From: Streptomyces decoyicus
GTDB lineage: Bacteria; Actinomycetota; Actinomycetes; Streptomycetales; Streptomycetaceae
DNA length: 64,000 nt
Assembly: GCF_019880305.1 (NCBI RefSeq)
Contig: NZ_CP082301.1
Coordinates: forward strand, 6,448,001-6,512,000
Reading direction: 5' to 3'
Made by a program: the position numbers and the translations under genes. Of the stretch, positions 15,732 to 24,418 are shown piece after piece; position 1 is the first letter of the stretch, and each line of letters begins with the position of its first letter. Below the pieces are notes generated by a model. That model worked only from the letters and a program-made list of their open reading frames with translations, had not been told where the DNA came from and made no database searches.

Positions 15732-17837
15732 ATGCGGGCGCATGACCGGCGGCCGGAATCCGGACGCGACCGCGCGGGGGCGGTGCCCGCCCCGCGTACG
15801 ACGGTCTCCACCGCCCCCGAGGTGGCCCGTCGGCCGGCCGTGAACGGGGAGGCCGGGCACCTCACCCCGGAGGCGGCCGCCGTTCTCCAACGGGCCGTGG
15901 GCAACGCGGCCTTCTCGGCCGCCCTGGCAGCCGACGAGCAGCACCGGAACGGCGCCGGCTGCGGTCACACCACACCGCCCGCCGTCCAGCGCTCGCCCGT
16001 CGAAGACGTACTGCGCTCGCCCGGCCGTTCGCTCGACGACTCCGTACGGGCCGACATGGAGTCACGGCTCGGCGCCGACTTCTCCGACGTGCGCGTCCAT
16101 ACGGATGCCGCGGCCCATGAATCGGCCGAATCGGTCAACGCCCCTGCATACACGTCCGGTTCGCACATCGTCTTCCAGCGGGGACGGTACGACGGCTCCT
16201 CGGCGGCCGGCCGCCATATGCTCGCCCACGAGCTGACCCATGTCATCCAGCAGCGCACCGGGCCGGTTGCGGGGAGGGACCGCGGGGACGGAACCAGGGT
16301 CTCCGAACCCTCCGACCGGTTCGAGCGGGAGGCGGAGGCGAATGCCTCGCGGGTGATGGGCCGGACCACGCCCGTGCAGCGCAGCACGGAGCCGGGGCCG
16401 GGGCCGGGGCCGTCGAAGTCCGCCGGGCCCGCGCTGGCCGCATCCGCATCCGTGTCCGCATCCGTGTCCGCATCCGCACACGCAGCGGCCGGCCACGGCG
16501 CATACGTGCAAAGGACGCAGACGGCGTCCCTCGCCGGGCAGCTGGCCGAGCCGTGCGCCGACGTGGCCGTCCAGCAGCGGATCGAGGCGTACGACGCACT
16601 GTCCGATCAACGACCGCAGCAGCGGCTGGAGTTCCTCGGCGAGATCGCTGAACTGCTGCGCAAGCACAGCGACCGCGAGCAGCTGCAGCACATAGAGGGT
16701 GCCGTCGAGGGCGAGATGCGCCGGCAGGCCACGCGGCTGGCCAGGCTGAGGCGCTACACCGCCGACGAGGACGGGCCGTACGAGCTGATGACCGACGAGG
16801 GGCTCCTGTGGGACGCCCCGGACTTCGAACACCGGACCAGCGCACTGGGCCGGACGGGACAGAGCTACTTCGCCGAACTCTCCAGCCGCAACCTGAGGTC
16901 CATGCAGTCGGAGAACAGGGACAGGGGGCAGAAGAAGCACCTCTTCTCGAAGGAGAAGAGCGAGCCCGCATGGATGGAGCCGGTGCGGCAAAAGCTGCGG
17001 CAGGCCCTGAGGGGCGCCGAATTGCATCACTACACGCCGGCCTCACGCGCCCGCGCCATGCTCACGGACGGCGGTCTGCGGGCGAAGACACAGCTGGAAC
17101 TGGACACTCCGGGCTTTGAGCACAACACGTCGTCCTATGACGAGGCGGGACTTGCCAATACCGGATTCGTCTTCTTCTTCATCGAATCACCGGGGGCGGT
17201 CCGTGGCACTCGCTTCGCCAAGGGCAGCGACGACGCCGACGCCCCCGCATGTGTACATCTTTCCATCCAGCAGTCGGGTCTGCTCAGCAGCGGCTGGGTG
17301 ATGCTCTCCGACTTCGCCCAGCGCGAATACCCCCAGATCTGGTCGACCAAGGAGAACCGGGCCGACACCGACTCGAGTCTCCCGACGCGCGATCTCAAAG
17401 AGCCGGCCAAATACACCGAGCGTGTCCGCAAGTTCGAACTGGGCGTCGGCGGCATCGAGGCGGAGGACATCATGGCCATGGCCGACCGCCCGGACGCCGA
17501 ACGCGCGGCGGCCAGCGTCGTGACACCGCAGGCCCGGGGTGATGGGGAGAGCGAGCAGAAGTACTACGGCGAGGGCGGGAAGGCCGTTGCGTACAAGGAG
17601 CGGCTTTTCCAGAACGTCCTGCACGGCCACGACATCATCCCCGGCCTCACCGAACGCGCCGTTATGGAGATGGCACGCTTCGAGCAGACCAATCCGAGGC
17701 TGGCGGACAGCTTGAAAGGCATGAGCGGTGAGGCTCTGATGAATTACCTCCTCAAGCACTTGCTGCGACCGCAGGCCATGATGCCGAATTCGGTACGGAT
17801 CGCCGAGGAGAACATCGCGTTCAACGTCACCACCTGA
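15732..17837 (+). CDS. DUF4157 (eCIS core domain) effector with putative ADP-ribosyltransferase-like C-terminus
   Basis: 701 residues. Near the N-terminus comes the eCIS helix 'LQRAVGNAAF', then the DUF4157 domain (about residues 95-175) with the zinc-protease motif HELTH at residues 166-170 inside 'MLAHELTHVIQQR' and the signature 'DFSDVRVHTDAAAHESA'. VQR motifs occur at three places (AVQRSP, PVQRST, YVQRTQ). After a Ser/Ala repeat and helices comes a C-terminal domain (about residues 425-680): 'ELHHYTPASRARAMLTDGGL', 'ANTGFVFFFIESPG', 'ACVHLSIQQSGLL', which recalls the DarT/ART fold order (His in strand 1, an FxFF strand, then Leu-rich strand). The assignment is by pattern only. DUF4157 proteins are typical CIS cargo. 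It lies directly before the sheath gene. Confidence 0.82.
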   Translation: MRAHDRRPESGRDRAGAVPAPRTTVSTAPEVARRPAVNGEAGHLTPEAAAVLQRAVGNAAFSAALAADEQHRNGAGCGHTTPPAVQRSPVEDVLRSPGRSLDDSVRADMESRLGADFSDVRVHTDAAAHESAESVNAPAYTSGSHIVFQRGRYDGSSAAGRHMLAHELTHVIQQRTGPVAGRDRGDGTRVSEPSDRFEREAEANASRVMGRTTPVQRSTEPGPGPGPSKSAGPALAASASVSASVSASAHAAAGHGAYVQRTQTASLAGQLAEPCADVAVQQRIEAYDALSDQRPQQRLEFLGEIAELLRKHSDREQLQHIEGAVEGEMRRQATRLARLRRYTADEDGPYELMTDEGLLWDAPDFEHRTSALGRTGQSYFAELSSRNLRSMQSENRDRGQKKHLFSKEKSEPAWMEPVRQKLRQALRGAELHHYTPASRARAMLTDGGLRAKTQLELDTPGFEHNTSSYDEAGLANTGFVFFFIESPGAVRGTRFAKGSDDADAPACVHLSIQQSGLLSSGWVMLSDFAQREYPQIWSTKENRADTDSSLPTRDLKEPAKYTERVRKFELGVGGIEAEDIMAMADRPDAERAAASVVTPQARGDGESEQKYYGEGGKAVAYKERLFQNVLHGHDIIPGLTERAVMEMARFEQTNPRLADSLKGMSGEALMNYLLKHLLRPQAMMPNSVRIAEENIAFNVTT

Positions 17838-17853
17838 CCGCGCGCTGCCGCCC

Positions 17854-17872
17854 CGAGGACTCTCCGTCCTCG
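17854..17872 (+). terminator. Short hairpin after the effector gene
   Basis: Arms CGAGGAC and GTCCTCG around a five-base loop, between the effector stop and the sheath start. It is short and may attenuate rather than end transcription into the structural operon. Confidence 0.35.
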
Positions 17873-17923
17873 CCGGCCCTCACCCCTCCTCCTCACCACC
17901 ACGCTTACTAGGAGAACAGCACC

Positions 17924-19501
17924 ATGCCCAACTACCTGTCCCCCGGCGTATACGTCGAGGAGGTCGCCAGCGGATCCCGGCCCATCGAGGGGGTGGGAAC
18001 GTCCGTCGCGGCATTTGTCGGTCTGGCGCCCACCGGTCCGCTGAACGAGCCGACTCTGGTGACGAATTGGTCCCAGTATGTGGCGGCCTTCGGCGAGTTC
18101 ACGGACGGGTATTACCTGGCGCATTCCGTCTACGGTTTCTTCAATAACGGCGGGACGGCGGCCTACGTCGTGCGCGTGGGCGGTGCCACGGACGGCCCGC
18201 AGTCTTCCGCCGCCACGGAAACGACGCCCAGGGCGCTGACTGCAGGGGAGCCGGTGGCGCTGGGCACCTTCAAGGTCGCGGCGATCGCGGCCGGTTCCGC
18301 CGCCGGCGGCGCGCTCACCGTCGAGGTGCAGGACCCCGAGGGCGAGGGCGGCGCCGACCGGTTCAAGCTGGTCGTCAAGGACGGTGACAAGGTCGTCGAG
18401 AGCTTCGACGTCAGCGCGAAGAAGAGCGCCCGGAACTATGTCGTCGCACAGGTGAAGCAGCGGTCCAAGACGGTCGTGGTCGAAGAGGCAGTGTCAGCGG
18501 GGCAGTTGGCGAAGCCGGAGACCCAGAGCATCACGCTGGCCCCGCCCGCCCCGGCACCCGCCGCCCCCGCCACGCATGGCGCCGTCGAGCGGCTGGACTC
18601 CGGCCAGTTCATCGGTGACTCCGCCGACCGCACCGGATTCGGCGGCCTGGAGGCGCTCGACGAGGTCAACATGGTCGCCGTACCGGACCTGATGGCCGCC
18701 CACCAGCAGGGCTTCATCGACGAGGAGCAGGTCAAGGCCGTCCAGCTCGGGCTCGTCGCGCACTGCGAGCTGATGGGCGACCGGATGGCCGTCCTCGACC
18801 CGCCGCCCTCTCTGAACGCTCGTGACATCCGTAAGTGGCGCCAGGAGGTCGCCGGCTACGACTCCCGGTACGCCGCCCTCTACTACCCGTGGATCAAGGT
18901 CTTCGACCCGACCTCCGGCCAGTCGCGCATCGTGCCGCCGTCCGGCCACATGGCCGGCATATGGGCCCGTAACGACTCCGAGCGGGGTGTCCACAAGGCG
19001 CCGGCCAATGAAGTCGTCCGGGGGGCGATCGATCTGGAATTGCAGATCACCCGCGGTGAGCAGGACCTGCTGAATCCGGTCGGCGTGAACTGCATTCGGG
19101 CGTTCCCCGGACGCGGAATCCGGGTGTGGGGCGCACGGACCTTGGCTTCCGATCCGGCGTGGCGCTACCTGAACGTCCGACGCTACTTCAACTACCTGGA
19201 GGAGTCGATCCTCATCGGGACGCAGTGGGTGGTGTTCGAGCCGAACGACGAGGCGCTGTGGGCCCGTATCCGGCGCAACATCTCGGCGTTCCTGGTCAAT
19301 GAGTGGCGCTCGGGAGCATTGTTCGGGCAGCGTCCCGATGACGCGTTCTATGTGAAATGTGACGCGGAGACCAACCCCGTCGAGTCCGTCGACCTGGGCA
19401 GGGTCGTATGCGAGATCGGCATCGCACCGGTCAAGCCCGCCGAGTTCGTGGTCTTCCGGTTGGCGCAGTTCTCCGGGGGCGGTGGGGAGCTGGAGGAGTA
19501 G
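17924..19501 (+). CDS. CIS contractile sheath protein
   Basis: A 525-residue tail-sheath protein. The N-terminus 'YLSPGVYVEEVASGSRPIEGVGTSVAAFVG' (in two overlapping parts) and the C-terminus 'WRYLNVRRYFNYLEESI', 'VFEPNDEALWARIRRNISAFL' and 'FYVKCDAETNP' are the sheath signatures found in Pvc2/Afp2 and Streptomyces CIS. A variable outer domain sits between about residues 85 and 215. Sheath subunits polymerise around the tube and contract to drive it forward. AGGAGA lies nine bases before the ATG. It is the first gene of the structural operon that runs to 32.2 kb. Confidence 0.95.
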   Translation: MPNYLSPGVYVEEVASGSRPIEGVGTSVAAFVGLAPTGPLNEPTLVTNWSQYVAAFGEFTDGYYLAHSVYGFFNNGGTAAYVVRVGGATDGPQSSAATETTPRALTAGEPVALGTFKVAAIAAGSAAGGALTVEVQDPEGEGGADRFKLVVKDGDKVVESFDVSAKKSARNYVVAQVKQRSKTVVVEEAVSAGQLAKPETQSITLAPPAPAPAAPATHGAVERLDSGQFIGDSADRTGFGGLEALDEVNMVAVPDLMAAHQQGFIDEEQVKAVQLGLVAHCELMGDRMAVLDPPPSLNARDIRKWRQEVAGYDSRYAALYYPWIKVFDPTSGQSRIVPPSGHMAGIWARNDSERGVHKAPANEVVRGAIDLELQITRGEQDLLNPVGVNCIRAFPGRGIRVWGARTLASDPAWRYLNVRRYFNYLEESILIGTQWVVFEPNDEALWARIRRNISAFLVNEWRSGALFGQRPDDAFYVKCDAETNPVESVDLGRVVCEIGIAPVKPAEFVVFRLAQFSGGGGELEE

Positions 19502-19650
19502 GAGGGGGGCTGGGCCCGTCGGCTTTCGCGGTCCGGGCCGGACTTGTCTGCTGATTTCCTCGCCTTCCCCGATTCTCCATCCTCCCTCCTTCTCTCCTTC
19601 CCTCCTCTCCCGTACCGGCATACTCGTACCGCAACAAGGAGTAAACTCCC
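19502..19650 (+). promoter_or_regulatory. Pyrimidine-rich gap between sheath and tube genes
   Basis: About 150 bases rich in C and T on the plus strand (CTCC and TTCC runs at about 19555-19615), ending in the tube gene's AGGAG. Such a gap inside a structural operon could carry an extra promoter or mRNA-processing site that sets the tube protein level. I see no clear hairpin. Confidence 0.4.
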
Positions 19651-20094
19651 GTGTCTCTTCAGCCCGGTGATGCTCTCACCTCACACAATTTCGGTTTGCA
19701 GATCGACGGGGTGATGGTCGAATATCTGCAAGAGGTCAGCGGTCTGACCATGGAGCAGGACGTCATCGAATACCAGCAGGTCTCGGCGGACGGAAAGCCC
19801 GTCGTGAAGAAGATGCCCGGCACGAAGAAGGCCGGCGAGTGCACGGTGACCCGTGGTATGACGCAGAGCGGCGCGTTCAGTGAATGGATCAACAAGTCCA
19901 TTGCGGGCGATATGGGTTCGGCCCGTAAGAACGCCACCATCATGATGATGGACTACCAGAACAACCCGGTGAAGCGCTACAACATGCGCAATGCATGGTG
20001 CAGCAAGGTGGAGACCAGCGGGGTCAAGGCGGGCGACGCGGCCGCGCTGACCGAGCAGGTCACCATCGTCTTCGAAGAGCTGGTCATCGAATAA
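19651..20094 (+). CDS. CIS inner-tube protein (T4 gp19-like)
   Basis: A 147-residue tube protein with the family landmarks 'HNFGLQIDGVMVEYLQEVSG', 'KKMPGTKKAGECTVTRGMT' and 'VTIVFEELVIE'. Hexamers stack to form the inner tube that carries cargo. The GTG start is preceded by AGGAG at ten bases. Its stop overlaps the next gene's start (TAATG). Confidence 0.95.
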   Translation: MSLQPGDALTSHNFGLQIDGVMVEYLQEVSGLTMEQDVIEYQQVSADGKPVVKKMPGTKKAGECTVTRGMTQSGAFSEWINKSIAGDMGSARKNATIMMMDYQNNPVKRYNMRNAWCSKVETSGVKAGDAAALTEQVTIVFEELVIE

Positions 20095-20579
20095 TGCGGC
20101 GCGCAGGTCCGGGGACGCAGACAGCTGCCACGGCGAACATGGCGAATGCGGCGGGTGCGGTGAGCGTGTCCGACGCGGCGAGTGCGTCTCAGGCGGCTGT
20201 TCGCGAACCGTTGCGGACGGAGTTCGAGTTCGAGCTTCCGCGCGGATTCGTGGACGAGTCCGGAACGGTGCATCGCAATGGCGCGATGCGTTTGGCGACG
20301 GCTCGCGACGAGTTGATTCCGCTGCGGGATGTGCGCGTACGCGAGAACCCGGCATATCTGTCGGTCGTGCTCCTCGGCCGGGTCATCACCCGGCTCGGCA
20401 CGCTCGGGTCCGTGCACGACGGCACGGTGGAAAACATGTTCGCTTCCGACCTGGCTTTCCTTCAGGACTTCTACCGGCAGATCAACGCCGAGGGACACAC
20501 CCGCGCCGCCGTGGCCTGCCCGCACTGCGAGGAGTCCTTCGAGGTGGAGCTGGCCGGGAGCCGCCTGGGGGAATCGTGA
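20094..20579 (+). CDS. CIS conserved small protein (tail-assembly type)
   Basis: A 161-residue protein translated from the ATG that overlaps the tube stop. After an Ala-rich N-terminus, the core 'FEFELPRGFVDESGTVHRNG', 'LIPLRDVRVRENPAYLSVVL' and 'GSVHDGTVENMFASDLAFLQ' matches phage tail-assembly-chaperone-like proteins found between tube and baseplate genes. It ends with a CxxC pair in 'VACPHCEESFEVEL', perhaps a half zinc ribbon. The stop overlaps the next GTG. It probably helps tube or tape-measure assembly. This is by position and pattern. Confidence 0.75.
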   Translation: MRRAGPGTQTAATANMANAAGAVSVSDAASASQAAVREPLRTEFEFELPRGFVDESGTVHRNGAMRLATARDELIPLRDVRVRENPAYLSVVLLGRVITRLGTLGSVHDGTVENMFASDLAFLQDFYRQINAEGHTRAAVACPHCEESFEVELAGSRLGES

Positions 20580-20734
20580 CGTACGCGGCCGGTCGGATCG
20601 AGGAGGAAGTCGCCTATCTGGCCTACCACTTCCACTGGGGGCTGGACGACATTCTCGACCTCGAACACGCCGACCGGCGCGCGTACGTATCGCAGAGCGC
20701 GGCCCTGGTCGAGCGGGCCGAAGGGAAGCAGTGA
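20576..20734 (+). CDS. DUF6760-like 52-residue CIS protein
   Basis: A very small gene with GTG overlapping the previous stop (GTGA). The peptide contains 'RIEEEVAYLAYHFHWGLDD' and 'ILDLEHADRRAYVSQ', the pattern of short helical proteins kept at this place in CIS loci and comparable to the second tail-assembly chaperone (gpGT-like) of phages. It ends seven bases before the giant VQR-repeat gene. Confidence 0.8.
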   Translation: MTYAAGRIEEEVAYLAYHFHWGLDDILDLEHADRRAYVSQSAALVERAEGKQ

Positions 20735-20740
20735 CGGGGG

Positions 20741-23700
20741 ATGGCCTTGTTCAGGTGGCTACGGGGCGCGCGGGGTGCGGAGCGTCCGCACGAGCCCGCG
20801 GGCGGGGCGGCGGTGGACGCCGCGGCCGGGAGTGACGGAAGCCAGGGGAGTGACGGAAGCCAGGGGAGTGGCGGAAGTCAGGAGAGTGGCGGGGGTGGTG
20901 GCTGGTCCGCCGTGCCTCCCGTCCAGAGGATCCTGGGGGCACCCCGCACCGTCTCGGAGGCCGGCTTCGCCGCGTCGCTGAGTGCGCACCGCGATCCGTC
21001 CTTCGGAGGTGAACTGGGGCATGACGTACGTGCCTCGGCACCCGGCGGGATGCTTCGCGGAGTCCTCACCCCTCTTCCGGCAACCGGTGCGGGGGCCCCT
21101 GCTCGCCTCGACCTGCCGGTTCTGCGACTGCCGGTCGTAGGGCGGAGCGGTGAGGAGGACGGGGCCGAAGCCGGAGCCGGAGCGTTCGGCGGGGTCGGCA
21201 GGGGTGGTGCGTTCCCCAGGGCCGGTGAGGGGCCGTTGGCAGGTCCGGTTCCGGGACGGCCCACGAACGTGCAGCGTGCTTCGTCTGCCTCGTCTGCCTC
21301 GTCTGGGTCATCTGATTCATCTGGTTCATCTGCTTTGTCTGTGCCGTCCGGGTGGGAGGCCAGGTCGCGGGAGCCGCTACGCCCCGCGCTGATGTCGGCG
21401 CCACGGGCGGCCGGCCCGCCGGTGCGTCGGGTGGCGGCGGTGGGCCGGGCCCAGGTCGCCGCGGCGGTGCCGGGGGCCCCGGCACCGGTCGCCGCGGAGG
21501 TGGCGCCGGTTGCCACGGAACCGACGCCCCCGGCCGATGCTCGGCCCACAGCTGTCCCGGGCCCGGTCCCCCCTCCGGGACCCGGGACACCCGCCGCGAG
21601 ATCAGGGAGGGCGGCGGCGACGCCGGCCCCCGCCGCCGTACGCCCTGACACCCCCCTGCGGCCAGTACAGCGACGGGCGGCCGTGCGCCGGGTACGGCGG
21701 GTCGGCCCGGAATCGGGAGCTGCTCCCGCGGCCGTCCCCGACGCGAGTGGACCTCGGCGTGACCCCGATCCGGCCACCGCGTCGCCGAGCAAGCCAGGCG
21801 GCGGGGGCGCGCCGGCTCCGGCGTCTGTGCCAGGGGCTGTGCCTGTGCCGGCGACCGAGTCTGCGTCGGCGTCCACATCTGCGGCTGCGGCTGCGTCGGC
21901 GTCCACATCAGCGTCCACATCAGCGTCCACATCAGCGTCCACGTCTACGTCTACGTCTGCGTCTGTGTCTCCGTCGGCATCCGAGCCTGTGGCCGGGGCC
22001 AGGCCTGTGCCGGCGTCCGCGCCTGCGGCCGCATCCCGGCCTGCGCCTGCGCCTTCGGCGGTGTCCGGGCCCGCGGCCGGGCCCGCGGCCGCGTCCGGGC
22101 CTCCGTCAGCATCTGTGCCTACGGCCGGGCCCGCGCCCACGACGGCCGCCCCGTCCACGTCCGTGTCCAAGTCCACGTCCACGTCCGTCCCCGACGCCGG
22201 GCCGGGCGCGCGCGAGTCCGGGACTGAGCGGCCTCCGACGGGCCGCTCCGTACAGCGCTCAGCGTCAACACGCAAGCCAACACTGGGCCTTGGGGCTCCG
22301 CTCCCGTCGTCCGGCAAGCCCGTCGAGCCTGTCGAACCGGGCAGGCTGCCCGTGCCCGGCGATCCGGAGGCCACCACGCGGAGCGAGGTACGGACGCGGG
22401 CGACGCCTCAGGGGAACGCCCCTGGCCCTGCATCCCCTCCCCCTGCATCCCCTGCCCCTGCATCCCCTGCCCCGGCATCCCCCGCCCCGAGCGAACACTC
22501 TGCCCGTGGTCCGATGAGCGCCGCGTCGGCGGAAGGCCGTCCGGCGGCGCAACGGTCGGCGAGCGCTGATGTGCCCCCGGGCCGGATGCGCAGCGCCGAA
22601 GGCAACACCCCGCCCGCCCCGCCCACCCCGCCCACAGCGCCTACCGGCCGTCGGCGCCCCCTGATCGGTGCACCGTTCGTACCCGATGAGCCGCCGGCAG
22701 GAACGACAGCGCCGACACCCGTCCAGCGCGCGAGTGCGTCGCCGGCCACGCCGCCCGGTGATGTGGTGCTCCCGTCCGCTGCCCCCGAGGTGGGGCGGAC
22801 GTCTGTCCAGCGCGCGAGTGCACCGTCGGCCACGTCGCTGCCTGACGCGGTGCTCCCTCCCGCTGTCTCCGAGGTGGGGCGGGCACCCGTCCAGCGCGAG
22901 AGTGCACCGTCGGCCGTCCCGCGGGCGGGCGCACCGTCGGCCATGTCGCCGGGTGATGTGGTGCTCCCGTCCCCTGTCTCCGAAGTGGGGCCGACTGTCT
23001 CCCAGGTGGGGTCGACACCCGTCCAGCGCGATAGTGCCTCGCCGCTCACGCCGCTCACGCCGCTCACGCCGCTCACGCCGCTCACGCCGCTCACGCCGCT
23101 CACGCCGCTCACGCCGCTCACGCCGCTCACGCCGCTCACGCCGCTCACGCCGCTCACTCAGCCGCGCGACGCCGCCCTTCCGTCTGCTCGCTCCGTAGCC
23201 GGTGCCGCACCTGAGCGACCGGCATCGGACACCCCCGTCCGCGCCGCCGTACAACGCGTCACCACACGCACCGCACCACCCTCCGCACACGTGACGGCTG
23301 ACGTGCCTTCGCCACAGCTGCCGGCCGGTATCGAGGCGCCCCGGACTCCCGTGCCGACGAGCGGGGCGACGCACAGGAGCAGTGCCGCGTCTGCCGTTTC
23401 CGGCCCACAGCCGTTGCTGCGCAAGCCGGTTGAGGCCGACCGGTCCGAGCCGGGGCCGTTGCCGGGCGTGCGGCGGGCCCCTCTCGCGACGGCTCGGGCG
23501 CTGACCGTCCGGGAATCCGCCCACAGGAGCAGCGGAGACGCCGGACACGGCGGAACGCCGGGCCCCGCGGCCGGGCCTCGGGCCACGCCCGCTGTGCCGC
23601 TACGTGCGCGGAACTCCAGCGCGCCTGTACGCCCTGGGGATTCGACGCGGCAGCCATTGGCTCCCCGGCCACTCACTCATACGCAAACGGTCCAGAGGGC

Positions 23701-24277
23701 CTCTGCCGCCTCTGCTGCCTCGCGGCCCTTGGCCCTGCCCATCGCCCTGCCCGCGGTCCTGCCCCCAGTCATGGCCGCCCGTGCACCCCGATCCGTGCAA
23801 CGCACCGGCCACCCCACGACGAGCTCCTCCACAGGCACGTCGGCGAACACCTCGCCGGGATTCCCTCCAGGCCCCTCGGTGAACACTGCCCGGAGCTCGC
23901 CCACGAGCACCACGGCGAACGCCCCTAGGAGCGTCACCACAGGCACCACGGCGAACGCTTCGCCAAGCCTCCCCGCAGTCACCACGGGGAACGCCCCGGC
24001 CAGGACCTCCGTACCCATCCCCGCCTCCGTCCAGCGCACCCCTTCCACCCCACACCGGCCCCCCGCCTCCGCACCACCCTCCGCCTCCACCACACCTCCT
24101 TCCACCCCCACCCGAGGCCCAGCCCCAGGTCCAGCCCCGGCCCCACCCGCACAATCCACCCCCGCCGAGCTCGATGAGCTCGCCCGGCGCCTCGTGGCGC
24201 CGTTGTCGCGGTTGCTGCGGGCGGAGTTGCGCAGCGACCGGGAACGCGTCGGCCGCCTGCGGGACCGAGGCCGCTGA
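20741..24277 (+). CDS. 1178-residue disordered Pro/Ser/Ala-rich CIS protein with VQR repeats
   Basis: Almost the entire protein is low-complexity Pro, Ala, Ser and Thr. Three features stand out. Thirteen copies of (V/A)QR, usually followed by a small residue (e.g. PVQRIL, SVQRSA, PVQRAS, PVQRES, SVQRTP), are spread from residue about 65 to 1100. A (PLT)13 tract lies at about residues 768-806. A charged helix at the C-terminus, 'ELARRLVAPLSRLLRAEL', is the only region that looks folded. Other repeats include ASTS units (12 bp) near 21899-21946 and PASPA units near 22440. It occupies the place between tail-assembly chaperones and the second tube protein, where phages encode the tape measure, but a tape measure is normally helical. 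Role unknown. Confidence 0.75.
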   Translation: MALFRWLRGARGAERPHEPAGGAAVDAAAGSDGSQGSDGSQGSGGSQESGGGGGWSAVPPVQRILGAPRTVSEAGFAASLSAHRDPSFGGELGHDVRASAPGGMLRGVLTPLPATGAGAPARLDLPVLRLPVVGRSGEEDGAEAGAGAFGGVGRGGAFPRAGEGPLAGPVPGRPTNVQRASSASSASSGSSDSSGSSALSVPSGWEARSREPLRPALMSAPRAAGPPVRRVAAVGRAQVAAAVPGAPAPVAAEVAPVATEPTPPADARPTAVPGPVPPPGPGTPAARSGRAAATPAPAAVRPDTPLRPVQRRAAVRRVRRVGPESGAAPAAVPDASGPRRDPDPATASPSKPGGGGAPAPASVPGAVPVPATESASASTSAAAAASASTSASTSASTSASTSTSTSASVSPSASEPVAGARPVPASAPAAASRPAPAPSAVSGPAAGPAAASGPPSASVPTAGPAPTTAAPSTSVSKSTSTSVPDAGPGARESGTERPPTGRSVQRSASTRKPTLGLGAPLPSSGKPVEPVEPGRLPVPGDPEATTRSEVRTRATPQGNAPGPASPPPASPAPASPAPASPAPSEHSARGPMSAASAEGRPAAQRSASADVPPGRMRSAEGNTPPAPPTPPTAPTGRRRPLIGAPFVPDEPPAGTTAPTPVQRASASPATPPGDVVLPSAAPEVGRTSVQRASAPSATSLPDAVLPPAVSEVGRAPVQRESAPSAVPRAGAPSAMSPGDVVLPSPVSEVGPTVSQVGSTPVQRDSASPLTPLTPLTPLTPLTPLTPLTPLTPLTPLTPLTPLTPLTQPRDAALPSARSVAGAAPERPASDTPVRAAVQRVTTRTAPPSAHVTADVPSPQLPAGIEAPRTPVPTSGATHRSSAASAVSGPQPLLRKPVEADRSEPGPLPGVRRAPLATARALTVRESAHRSSGDAGHGGTPGPAAGPRATPAVPLRARNSSAPVRPGDSTRQPLAPRPLTHTQTVQRASAASAASRPLALPIALPAVLPPVMAARAPRSVQRTGHPTTSSSTGTSANTSPGFPPGPSVNTARSSPTSTTANAPRSVTTGTTANASPSLPAVTTGNAPARTSVPIPASVQRTPSTPHRPPASAPPSASTTPPSTPTRGPAPGPAPAPPAQSTPAELDELARRLVAPLSRLLRAELRSDRERVGRLRDRGR
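23042..23158 (+). repeat. 9-bp tandem repeat, 13 copies of CCGCTCACG
   Basis: Thirteen consecutive units (the last ends in T) encode Pro-Leu-Thr thirteen times within the disordered protein. Twelve are identical in DNA, which suggests recent expansion by slippage. Copy number is likely to differ between strains. Confidence 0.95.
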
Positions 24278-24418
24278 GCAGGCGGGCCGACCGCCGCCGC
24301 CACGGAACAGCCGCCCCGGCCCACCCCGACCCCAGCCCACCCCCTACCAGCCCACTCCACCCACCCCAGCCCACTCCACCCACCTCACCCACTCCGCCCA
24401 CCCGAGAAAGCCCACCCC

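Noticed and set aside
20878..22377. 499-codon minus-strand frame opposite the VQR-repeat gene
   Set aside because: Equally low in complexity, but without ribosome-binding site or operon context. The plus frame is coupled to CIS genes and carries the VQR motif and a helical C-terminus.
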